DNA of 64,000 bases from Cyrtodaria siliqua (lineage: Eukaryota; Mollusca; Bivalvia; Adapedonta; Hiatellidae), in assembly GCA_037043455.1 (NCBI GenBank), contig JAWPHD010001280.1:248001-312000 (forward strand), in the 5' to 3' direction. Position numbers and translations under genes: made by a program. Shown here one piece after another: positions 21,667 through 30,037 of the stretch. Within the stretch, counting starts at the first letter, position 1. Each line of letters starts with the position of its first letter. The notes under the pieces are model-generated. The model was not told where the DNA came from, did not search any database, and worked only from the letters and a program-made list of their open reading frames with translations.

Positions 21667-22932
21667 ATGATTTCTAAAGAATTTAACTATAACCCAGATG
21701 CCCAATATTCAAGTACTTTCAGCAAAAAAATTATAGATATAATAAATCAAAACATAGTCATTACATCAAACGGTAAAGGCTTTAAAGCATCATTTCCCAA
21801 TGTCTTTGAAAAATACAAACTCCCGTACGTTAAATCAGATGCTATAGTCCAACGCTGGGGAACAGACTGGATGTTATTTTGGCAGAATCAGTTGAATTTT
21901 GCTATTTGGTGTGCGACAACTGGGTGTGGTATTGATTTCAACAATCATCTAAAAGCTGATGCCCTTGTTGGTTCGTTATTTCGATTTCATGTCTATTACC
22001 AAGTCAGAAGAATATTATTTGAGATGAGTGTAGCAATGCCGCAAGACTCAAATTGGAATGCGTTTAATAACACATATAACCGAAACGCATACGAGAGAAT
22101 ATGCAAGGAGTTTAACGTTGACTTAAATTCGGACTGGAGACAGAAACAAAGCTATAATAATGGTCTAGGAACAATTTATAATTACTGGACAAATATTGGT
22201 TATCATGCTTTGATAAATTCTGTATACGACAACAAAACGATGAGTTTCATAGTCTATGAGAGTGATAAAACATATCATATTGATTACATTGAACACGGAT
22301 CTGAGGCTGATAATAGTTGGTCTACTTTTATACTAGATAGTTCATCTGGTTTCACAAGAGCAGGAGTAGAAAGAATCAATGACAGCATAAGAACATACTG
22401 CTGGGCAATCCTTGGCTCACAATCACAAACAAGAACAGATATACTTGGAACTGGAACGGCATTTGATGCTCAGAAACAATTTCTAGCAAATGTAGAGGAC
22501 GCAATAAATAGCCCCATCGACTTGCCCAGTCAAATTTCAAGATATGAAACAACCCTAAAATATGCAAGAAGTAAAGTAAATTTTGTTTATGGAAGTGGAT
22601 TGTACATGTCTCCGGGTGACATGGAATTAAGAATCGGAACAATACAAGACTACAATAATGAAATTGTAATAGCAACCGATGCGCAAGCATTAGGATTGAA
22701 TAATGATGTGAATGTAAAACCAGTACCACCAACAATTGTTCAACCTTTTCAAGGCACCACAACAAAGAAATTTCTGCCGGACTTTGATAAATCATCAATA
22801 CATAAAACTGTGGAGCATAACCCACCAGAAATAAAAAAAATAGCGATTGAACATGAAGATAACAAAACAACTTTAATTGTTGGTACTATAGTAATAAGTC
22901 TTGCTGCATTACTTATTTACGAGATTTACTGA
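21667..22932 (+). CDS. Conserved Polinton late protein with C-terminal membrane anchor
   Basis: 421 aa, intact, the longest undamaged gene of the element. The block WGTDWMLFWQNQLNFAIW then CATTGCG near residues 65-95 is a strongly conserved signature that I recall from animal Polinton proteins. Residues 401-418 form a single transmembrane helix (LIVGTIVISLAALLIY) right at the C-terminus, preceded by a proline- and lysine-rich linker. Its end overlaps the end of the convergent gene at 22913 by 20 bp. The biochemical role is unknown to me; a virion-associated membrane protein is a reasonable inference. Some authors use PX/PY-type labels, which I do not assign. Confidence 0.7.
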   Translation: MISKEFNYNPDAQYSSTFSKKIIDIINQNIVITSNGKGFKASFPNVFEKYKLPYVKSDAIVQRWGTDWMLFWQNQLNFAIWCATTGCGIDFNNHLKADALVGSLFRFHVYYQVRRILFEMSVAMPQDSNWNAFNNTYNRNAYERICKEFNVDLNSDWRQKQSYNNGLGTIYNYWTNIGYHALINSVYDNKTMSFIVYESDKTYHIDYIEHGSEADNSWSTFILDSSSGFTRAGVERINDSIRTYCWAILGSQSQTRTDILGTGTAFDAQKQFLANVEDAINSPIDLPSQISRYETTLKYARSKVNFVYGSGLYMSPGDMELRIGTIQDYNNEIVIATDAQALGLNNDVNVKPVPPTIVQPFQGTTTKKFLPDFDKSSIHKTVEHNPPEIKKIAIEHEDNKTTLIVGTIVISLAALLIYEIY

Positions 22933-25029
22933 ACCACTCTTTAGCTGCCACATACAACAACCCGGAAACAAACACAAGCAAAGCCCATAGATTGTTACCA
23001 AGCCAATTAATAACATTACCTGTTGCAGATAAAAGCCATGATACTATTGCACCAATAACTCCTGGAAGTGCTGCAGCAGCTTTACCAGCTAAATTAGCAA
23101 GAAGTTTACCAAGATTACTTAGTTGTTTTTTTATCCAGTCCTTGACACTTGATGGATCAGGTTTTGGAGTTGGCTTTGGAGTTAACGCAGCACTTGATGT
23201 AGGAATAATGGCCTCAACTAATACCCCAATAATCATACCAAACGCAGTCAAAATACTAACTATTGTTACGTGCCGGCTATTATCCTAATGTTTTAGGGTA
23301 GCGTATAGTACGATATGTACATTCTTGTTCCTTTGGTAGCGTATGTTTAAATAATAGTTATGACTAAAATGGACTCCAACTAAATGTTAAGTGTATGGAC
23401 TGGTGAATAAACACAGGAGACAGCTTCAGTAAATCAACTATAATATATCGTTATAAATTCAATCACAGAAATATAAGTACAACTGCTTGTAACAATTCTT
23501 GAGTAACACAACGATAAGGTAAATCCAATAGTATTAGGTTTAAGTATAATCACTTCTCATTTCCTAATGCCCCTTGTTAAACTACAGTTCTTGTCAGTGG
23601 TAAAATTAACAAAGTAATTATCTAAATATCTAATTCTTTCAAAATTAAAATATATCTTATCTAATAGTGTGCAAATCTATTAGAATGTCTTTATTTGAAC
23701 CGTGTAAATAATTTATTAACTAAATCTTAACCTTCAATAAACTTAGATGCTCACAGTTGGAACTAAAATGTCGGAGTCCTCCTCCAAAACCTGAAGGAAG
23801 CTTTTATACTACACCCCAAATCCACCACAATTCCGCCATGTTTACATTAAAGTTCCCTTAGGTTGACACTGATGTCCTCTGCATTATTATTAAAGAAATC
23901 GATCTCCGATAAAATGACAAACGTACATGTACACAGAGTATAAATACAACCTGACCTAGTTTACTATACATGTTTTAGTAGAAAGATGCTGTAACCCTTG
24001 GACATATCACTATTGTTATACCTTGCTCTCTGAATAATGTTTTTATTCTCTCACCCAATGTTGTGTCTTCTTTTAACACCTTATTTATAGTTTCTTTTAT
24101 CCTGTTTATTTGACTGCGTAATGCTTCTTTGTTTTCACTCGCCGTTTCAAGTCGTGCACTTTTTTTATCTTCTAAGTTTTTTATTCTGTCACGTATGCGC
24201 TCTTGTTGAAACTTATCCTCCTGCCCGGGGGTGCTAACCTGTTCTAATTTTTGTTTTCGTTTTGTTATATCTTTATCAAGCTCAGTGAGCTTTGAGAGAT
24301 TATTAGTAAGTTCTCCACGGAAGCTTTGCAATCTCTTATCTAAACCTCGTATCTCTCGCAGTTTTAGATCTTCTGATTGAACAGCAGTTTTAGGATGAGT
24401 TTCATCTATTATGTTACTCAAATCACTCTCAATTATATTTACAGCATCTACTGTATTTTTTGTACATCTTCAGTTGTTGAAAAAGTTTGCAATGGTATAT
24501 TTTCTGCAGCGATGGTATCTCTTGTTTTTGCCAAGGCTGCTAATTCTGCCCTGCCCTGAGCCTTTCTTTCACATGGAACTAAATAATCATACATTTTTAA
24601 ATTATTTTTCACAAAGTCAATGCCATGTTTTCTAACTAAAGTGTCCAGCACATAAAACTTGATTGGTTCGTTTGGATTATTTCCCTTATAGTAGGTAAGT
24701 GGAACATCATCCGTCCCAACTGCATATAACATTGTTCCACCGATTTCGTCCTCAGCCACTCTGAAATCATCTTTATAATCAATTCCGCTGATCTCAGCAT
24801 TAACTTCTGTAAAAAATTGATCTACTAACAACCTTTTTTGTGTGAGCTGTTCTTCTGTTTTATCTTCCCCTTGAAGCTGATCAATATGGTTATTTTCATT
24901 TACAATATGTCTCTGGAAATCTGAGCCAGGTTGTATAAATTCTGATTCTTCTTCATCATACAAATCACTTATAAGGACATCATCTGGATCGTACGCAAGC
25001 TTGTCATATTCAAATCCTCCTTCAGCCAT
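22913..25029 (-). pseudogene. Polinton coiled-coil/membrane-active structural protein, split by frameshift and insertion
   Basis: Three consecutive minus-strand frames appear to be one gene. Frame 25029-24448 (193 codons) is acidic at its N-terminus (YDPDD, YDEEESE) and contains KFYVLDTLVRKHGIDF. Frame 24421-23975 is a long charged coiled coil (LTELDKDITKRKQKL). Frame 23251-22913 has a proline/lysine linker, an amphipathic helix (VKDWIKKQLSNLGKLLANL), an alanine/glycine-rich hydrophobic segment and a final transmembrane helix. The first junction is a frame change at the T-run 24456-24461. The second is an insertion bounded by a 10-bp direct repeat (23259-23268 and 24009-24018). The order acidic, coiled coil, membrane-active helix suggests a minor virion or membrane-lytic component. 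This is inference; no enzyme motif is seen. Confidence 0.65.
23259..24018. mobile_element. ~0.74-kb insertion with 10-bp direct repeats (possible solo LTR)
   Basis: actattgtta occurs at 23259-23268 and 24009-24018, exactly where the coiled-coil gene is interrupted; the coding phase resumes on either side. The insert has no ORF. It begins with ttgttacgtgccgg, has a TATA-like tataaata at 23939-23946 and tgtaaccc close to the right end. A solo LTR of a Ty3/gypsy-type element bounded by TG...CA (23264-24009) with a 4-5 bp target site is one reading; a MITE or SINE-like insertion with a 9-10 bp duplication is the other. No terminal inverted repeat was found. Confidence 0.65.
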
Positions 25030-25076
25030 TGTTTATTTTATTTAATTTTAAAAAATATATTTAAAAAATAAAAACA
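25030..25076. promoter_or_regulatory. Divergent AT-rich spacer upstream of the capsid gene
   Basis: 47 bp of ttaaaaaatatatttaaaaaataaaaac lie between the coiled-coil gene (minus) and the major capsid gene (plus). Like other spacers of the element it carries TATA-like blocks and a poly-A run immediately before the ATG. Confidence 0.45.
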
Positions 25077-26346
25077 ATGTCAGCTTACGGAAACAAACTC
25101 AACCCTCATAGAAAACTAAGAGAACCTCATGGTGCCAAGGGCATCCGCACAAGTGTAGTAATAACTAATAATCCATCAACAATAGACCAAAACCAGCAAC
25201 TGCTTGTGAGATTTCCAAATCTAAGTACTAATGATGTGATAGTTCCACGTACTGCTCGTCTTGCCTTTGAAATAGAACTTAAAAGCAGAACAGACGCCAA
25301 CGCTACTCTATACCAGAATCTGGGTAGAGCAATTGTGACAAAAATGACAATAAGAATAAGTGGCAATGAAGTCATGTCAATAGATGACAGTGATATATAT
25401 CATTGTTATGTAGATTTATGGAAAAGCCCTACCGAACGAGTAAACATAGCTTACCAAGGTATTGGTAAAGCAAACATGCTAAGACATAGAATTGGTGCGG
25501 GAGATAAATCCTCAGACACCGAAGATGAAGCTGTAGCAGCAGCTGATGGAAATAGATTTTGTATTCCCCTGGACTTTGAAATGTTAGAAAGTCATATGCC
25601 ATTTTATCAAGCGGGGCTTGGTGATAGGTTAGAATATGAATTAACGTTTAACAATTACAACAAAGTTATCAAAAGCCGGTGATGCTGATGCATCTTATGT
25701 AATAAAAAATATCTGCTTGGAATTTGATATGGTTAGTGATGTTGAATTAGCCAGACAAATAAGACAGCAAACCAATGGTAAGATTGTATTTATGTATGAT
25801 CGTATCTTGCGACATAGAATAATACAAGCAAAAAAATCTGATACCCTTTGGAATATCAACATTAATGTACCAGCACGGAGCATGAAAGGTATTCTAATGC
25901 TGTTTGAAGACCGAGAAAGAACAGACACGGAATTCTTTTACAACCCAACGATTGAAAAGGTTGAAATGACAATAGAGGGCGTGCCAAATCAGTTGTATAG
26001 TCAGGGCATGAAGGCATATCAACATTGGGATGAAATCAACAAATATTTTGCCTTGCCATCAAAAAGAAACAAAGAGACAGACATAGTGGCGAAGGACTTA
26101 TACTTTACCAATGTTTCTCTTGAGAGCTATTTAACAAAATCATATGCTTTGTGGCTTGACCTTAGAACATGTGATGACAATTTATTACACGGCAGTGGAA
26201 GAAAAATAGAAAACGGTAGTGAAGGCATAACGATACTAATAAATAAAAAAGCAGATGCAGATCAACCTTTAAATATTTATCTATATATAATACAATATGC
26301 GCAAATCAATTTTGAAGATGGAAGATACAAAGAAATACGATACTAA
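25077..26346 (+). pseudogene. Major capsid protein (double jelly-roll), frameshifted
   Basis: Two plus-strand frames, 25077-25682 (201 codons) and about 25678-26346 (ATG at 25717 internal), form one capsid gene of about 420 codons. The first contains an N-terminal jelly-roll with PLDFEMLESH and GLGDRLEYELTFN; the second contains VPARSMKGILMLFED, NPTIEKVEMTIEGVPN and the terminal LNIYLYIIQYAQI. These are typical of the Polinton/adintovirus hexon-like protein, which forms the icosahedral shell. One extra base in the A-run near 25671-25675 shifts the frame. The gene heads the plus-strand cluster MCP-ATPase, the usual Polinton morphogenesis order. Confidence 0.85.
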
Positions 26347-26968
26347 ATATCCTAAATATCCCCACAGTGCCATTATCTGTGGTCAGACAGGCTGTGGTAA
26401 GACAGAGTTTGTTCTTGACATACTTGAAAAAGAGTATGTTGGAGTTTTTGAACATATAATTATATTGTGTCCAACCATAGAGTGGAACGAGGCTTATAAA
26501 AATAGACCCTGGATAGGAGATGTAAGAAACCCGAGAGATAAAAAAATAACAATTGTCAATCCCGTTAGCAACGGCAAAGAAATGTTACAAGAACTGTTGC
26601 GCTTATTTTTCAAACAATATTTTGGCAAGCCCACATTATACATCATTGATGATTGCTCCGCCACAAAAGAATTAACAAAGAAAAAAGATATGTTATCAGA
26701 GTTGGCATTCTCTGGTCGTCACGCCAAACAATCAGTGTGGGTCATTTCACAGAGATATAATTCTGTATTGAAAGAATTTAGGGAGCAAGCAAAATGGTTG
26801 TGTATGTTTTACACCAAGGACAGAGATAGTTATGAAAATTGTTTGAGAGAAAATGATGTTATTCCGACGCTGGAGGAGAGAACCAGAATAAGAAAAGCTT
26901 TAGCAAAAACTAAATATTCCAAGTTAATATTGAGGACTGACCAACCAACTGGTTATTGGGTTGAATAA
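26297..26968 (+). CDS. Genome-packaging ATPase (FtsK/HerA, A32-like)
   Basis: 223 codons from 26297; the better start is codon 8 at 26318 (MEDTKKYD). Both overlap the end of the capsid frame. Walker A is GQTGCGKT at residues 29-36, Walker B LYIIDD at 114-119, and a downstream sensor-like WVISQR is at 148-153. A C-terminal helical part ends in QPTGYW. ATPases of this class pump the DNA genome into the preformed capsid and are one of the four Polinton hallmark genes. All catalytic motifs are intact and no stop interrupts the frame, unlike most neighbours. Confidence 0.9.
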   Translation: MRKSILKMEDTKKYDTKYPKYPHSAIICGQTGCGKTEFVLDILEKEYVGVFEHIIILCPTIEWNEAYKNRPWIGDVRNPRDKKITIVNPVSNGKEMLQELLRLFFKQYFGKPTLYIIDDCSATKELTKKKDMLSELAFSGRHAKQSVWVISQRYNSVLKEFREQAKWLCMFYTKDRDSYENCLRENDVIPTLEERTRIRKALAKTKYSKLILRTDQPTGYWVE

Positions 26969-27276
26969 TTACTTTTTTTTCTAACTGTTGCTAATAGTAA
27001 TACTAACAGCAAAGTAGCAATGTTAATAGCAATACTGACATGAAAATGTAATGAAAATATCGGGGAATATAGTAATGCTTATAGCATCGCTCATAGCAAA
27101 TTAGTAATGTTAATAGCAATGCTTGCAGCAAATTAATAATGTTAATAGAAAAAATAGCAATGTTAATAACAATGCTATTAACAATACTAACAATTACTAG
27201 TTGCATGAATATCGCAGCTGGTTGTTCTGTATTTTATATTTATTTCAAGATAAAAAACAAGATTACTAATATAAAA
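26969..27276. repeat. Degenerate gttaatagcaat repeat between Polinton genes
   Basis: Irregular copies of aatgttaatagcaatact and gctaatagtaa fill about 200 bp between the ATPase stop and the next gene. This is unusual for an element whose other spacers are tens of bases. The plus-strand frame reaching back to 27139 is made from this repeat. It may represent local expansion or an eroded gene. Confidence 0.5.
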
Positions 27277-27684
27277 ATGAATGCGGAAGAACTATTACAA
27301 AATATATCGGATCAGACGGAACCAGATGAATCAAAGCCACAAGAAACAAAAAAAGAAAGATTATCAGCCATAGTGGCTGGTGGTGGTAGCCGTCAATATT
27401 TAGGTAAAGACATACAACTCATAAATATAGATAGCATGCCCTCGGATGAAATTAACAAACTTTACTGCAGATATGAAGCAAGGCTTGGGGCAAGCATGAC
27501 CAAGACTTTAGGCAATTCTTTTATTAACTTGTATGTGATGGGAGTATCAAAATATTTCAATGTAATCAATCCACCAAAACTGATAGAAGATTTGGAGGAA
27601 GACCCAATACTGACAACTGTTAGACATATTGATTTTAATAATAATAAAAATAGAGATAATATAAATGGAGAACCAAGAGAGTGA
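27277..27684 (+). CDS. Conserved Polinton protein of unknown function
   Basis: 135 aa from ATG 27277. An in-frame ATG at 27139 would add 46 residues with a hydrophobic stretch, but these come from a degenerate repeat, so the A-rich-leader start (ataaaaatga) is preferred. The acidic N-terminus (ISDQTEPDESKPQE) is followed by the conserved core LYCRYEARLGASMTKTLG and PPKLIEDLEEDP. I associate this core with a recurrent animal Polinton gene, role unknown. It is intact and overlaps the next gene by 20 bp, so it is probably co-expressed. Confidence 0.65.
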   Translation: MNAEELLQNISDQTEPDESKPQETKKERLSAIVAGGGSRQYLGKDIQLINIDSMPSDEINKLYCRYEARLGASMTKTLGNSFINLYVMGVSKYFNVINPPKLIEDLEEDPILTTVRHIDFNNNKNRDNINGEPRE

Positions 27685-28018
27685 AGTTATACCTGTTGAG
27701 ACTAAACAACCAAAAGTAAAAAATCCAAAACGAATAGAGGCTGGAAAAAAAGGAGCAGCGGCAAGGAAGGCAAAGCGTTTGCTTCAGGATGCTGCAAAGC
27801 AAGATGCAAAGCAAGATGCAAATGAAATAACAAAAATAACAATAGGTGAAGAGGAACCAAAAAAAATGAAAATAAACGTATACAAAAATTATATTCCACC
27901 GTGTGTGGTTTTAGTAGGCATTGCTGGGTTGGGTTTGTATATTTATAACAAGAAATCTGATGTTACACAACCTGTTGCTGTTCCTGCGGTTGCACCGAAA
28001 GACCCGTTTGATTTTTAA
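27665..28018 (+). CDS. Small basic membrane protein of the Polinton
   Basis: 117 aa, intact. Residues 20-39 are strongly basic (NPKRIEAGKKGAAARKAKR). Residues 78-94 form one transmembrane helix (VVLVGIAGLGLYIY), followed by a short alanine/proline tail ending DPFDF. The basic segment could bind DNA or membranes; a core- or membrane-linked virion protein is inference. The start overlaps the previous gene. Confidence 0.6.
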   Translation: MENQESEVIPVETKQPKVKNPKRIEAGKKGAAARKAKRLLQDAAKQDAKQDANEITKITIGEEEPKKMKINVYKNYIPPCVVLVGIAGLGLYIYNKKSDVTQPVAVPAVAPKDPFDF

Positions 28019-28063
28019 TAATTTATTTAAAAAAATAATCATATAAAAAAATAATATAAAAAA

Positions 28064-28300
28064 ATGGCAACAAGTATTGACGGAAAACAAATTGTAAATA
28101 TGGTGTATCACACTGGAGTGGAAACACTTCTAACCGTTGGATATTCTGAGATTGGCAGAAAACTACTAAAAAGACCAGCACCTAAAGTAGATTTTAATAT
28201 GACATATTTTGGGATGCTGTCTGTGGATATAATGTTAGCAATGGCTACAAAGGATATGTTGATTAAGCAAGGTATTATTCCTGCGGATATTATGAAATAA
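28064..28300 (+). CDS. Small Polinton protein of unknown function
   Basis: 78 aa, intact, preceded by an extreme A/T leader (aaaaaaataatataaaaaaatgg). The middle has PAPKVDFNMTYFGMLSVDI and a hydrophobic stretch at about 48-62, possibly one membrane segment. No family function is known to me. Its position in the late plus-strand cluster suggests expression together with its neighbours. Confidence 0.55.
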   Translation: MATSIDGKQIVNMVYHTGVETLLTVGYSEIGRKLLKRPAPKVDFNMTYFGMLSVDIMLAMATKDMLIKQGIIPADIMK

Positions 28301-28322
28301 TTTAAAAAATATGTATAAAAAA

Positions 28323-28742
28323 ATGGCAAGCGTAGTAGCAATGATGATAGGTGGCGCATTAACAAACGCATTGGCGTTTAGCGGTTCAAATTATTTCTTT
28401 TCAAAAATGGGAAGTCATTCAGATGAGGAAAGACAAAGGCATGACAAAGCCGTAGAACAATTGGAAGCAGCACAATCGGCGTGGAATAAAAAAAGAACAG
28501 AGAGATTAGATTTTATTAATAAGCAACTGCAAAAGGAGCATCATGCAGAGCAGACTTTTGATGATGTAGACCAGGCTATGAAGCAGTATTATTACATAAC
28601 TGGTAAACAGTTGCTTTTGGAACCAGAGCCTAAGTTGAGTGATTTCTAACCACCATCTCCGGATCAACAGAATAGAGAAATTACGTTTATTGTGGTGGGC
28701 ATGGCTGCAACTGGATTTGTGGCGTATAAATTGATTTCATAA
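28323..28742 (+). pseudogene. Small Polinton membrane-tailed protein with premature stop
   Basis: The start is ATG 28323 (GGALTNALAFSGSNY near the N-terminus), followed by a charged helix (EERQRHDKAVEQLEAAQSAW). The frame stops at TAA 28647-28649 right after KLSDF. Reading on in the same frame, 30 more codons follow to TAA 28740-28742 and end in a hydrophobic segment (VVGMAATG). Similar Polinton proteins, as I recall them, carry such a C-terminal tail, so the first stop is probably a nonsense mutation that removes the membrane anchor. Confidence 0.6.
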
Positions 28743-28790
28743 AAAAATATAGTTTAAAAACTATAATTACTTTGGAATGACTTGTTGTTC

Positions 28791-29102
28791 TTACTTTGGA
28801 AAGACTAAGTCATATGCATGATACCTATTTTTTTTGTTGTTCTTACATGGTTTCAATCCAAGTGGTCGAATATAATATGGTGGTTTAGCACTCTTCTCTA
28901 TTTTATTTTTGAGATGATCAGGCGCCCATACTTCACCGTTGTCTAATAATGTCAATACCATGGATGGACCATATTCAGTATCCACTATTTTTGTATCTGT
29001 AATAGTGTATATTTTATTTATTTCCAAGTCAGTCCATTTCTTTGTGCTATTTTGATTTTGCTCTTCGAGCAGTTCATCAAATCGTGCAGTTGTGATTTCC
29101 AT
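28791..29102 (-). CDS. Possible OB-fold single-stranded DNA-binding protein
   Basis: 103 aa, intact. After a short helix the pattern is a small beta barrel: KWTDLEINKIYTI, then DTEYGPSMVLTLLDNGEVW, then YYIRPLGLKPCKN. This alternation with conserved W, Y-G and aromatic residues fits an OB-fold ssDNA-binding subunit, which a protein-primed replication system needs to cover displaced strands. No enzyme motif is seen. The gene is lone and minus-strand between two plus-strand groups. The assignment is inference from pattern. Confidence 0.45.
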   Translation of the reverse strand: MEITTARFDELLEEQNQNSTKKWTDLEINKIYTITDTKIVDTEYGPSMVLTLLDNGEVWAPDHLKNKIEKSAKPPYYIRPLGLKPCKNNKKNRYHAYDLVFPK

Positions 29103-29149
29103 TTTTTTTCTTTTATAGTTATATAAATTTTAATCATTAGTAGAAAAAA

Positions 29150-30028
29150 ATGGAAAATATTTATTACAGCCCATAAGGATTTTGGAGAGGTTACTCAGCA
29201 GTTAAAAAATTGGCAAAAGAGGCTGGTGTCAGTGAGAAACAGGCATTAGAATTTTTAAAGAAACAAGCTGTGTGGCAGATTTATTTACCCGCACCAAAGA
29301 AAATAGTTAGACCCAGGTTTGATGTTTCCACTAAAAATGGAGTGTATCAAGCTGATTTGTTATTTTTACCGCATGATACTTTTGGTCGCAAGACATATAA
29401 ATATGCGTTGACTGTTGTTGATATTGCAAGTAGATACAAAGAAGCAGAGCCACTGACTTCCAAGGATAGTAAAGAAGTTGCCAAAGCATTTGAGAAAATA
29501 TACAGTCGGCATTTGAAATATCCAAAATTATTACAAGTGGATCCTTGCAGAGAATTTATGGGTGCAGTATCGCAGTTGATGGCGAAACACAAAGTAAATA
29601 TCAGACGAGGCAGAACAGAAATACACAGAGACCAAGCTATAGTGGAAAGATTTAACAGAACATTAGCTGAAAGATTGTTTGGTTATCAGTATGCTAAAGA
29701 AATAGATTCACAAAAACGTAATAGAGAATGGGTAAAGAGATTACCAGAAGTTGTCAAAGCAATAAATGTGGAGACAAAAAAGCCTCCTCCTGTTGAAACA
29801 AAAACATTAAAAGAAGATCCTATCTGTATAAATGCCAGTGTAAGATATGTATATCAACCTGGGGAACAAGAAGGTGGAAGACGCAGAGCAACTGATCCAA
29901 TGTGGAGTGTAGATATTCACAAGATCAAAAATTATATGGTGACGCAAGGTATAAGAGTATATTATTTGAAATCACCAGCGCCTCAAAGAGGATTCGTCAA
30001 AGAAGAACTACTTATTGTTTTCTGCTGA
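29150..30028 (+). pseudogene. Retroviral-type (rve) integrase, early stop codon
   Basis: The A-rich-leader start at 29150 is followed by an in-frame TAA at 29174-29176, after which the same frame is open to 30028 (272 codons from a TTG at 29210). Counting from 29210, the catalytic core shows D49 (YQADLLFL), D111 (LQVDPCREF) and E146 (IVERFNRTL). The last two are 35 residues apart, as in the DD35E class. D71 in VVDIASRY is the conserved aromatic-flanked position. The C-terminal part (PMWSVDIHKIKNY, RVYYLKSPAP) is typical of Polinton integrases, which insert the element with a 6-bp target duplication. The triad is present, so inactivation depends on the early stop alone. A start downstream of it would lose the N-terminal helical part. 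Confidence 0.85.
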
Positions 30029-30037
30029 TACCCAAAT

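Noticed and set aside
22376..22870. 164-codon minus-strand frame
   Set aside because: It is the antisense shadow of the 421-residue Polinton protein, which has clear conserved motifs.
23264..24009. Firm call of a solo LTR
   Set aside because: TG...CA ends are compatible, but the direct repeat is longer (10 bp) than the 4-5 bp expected, and no second copy is in the window.
25660..25720. Programmed ribosomal frameshifting in the capsid gene
   Set aside because: No slippery heptamer with a downstream structure is evident, and many other genes of the element are broken, so mutation or indel error is simpler.
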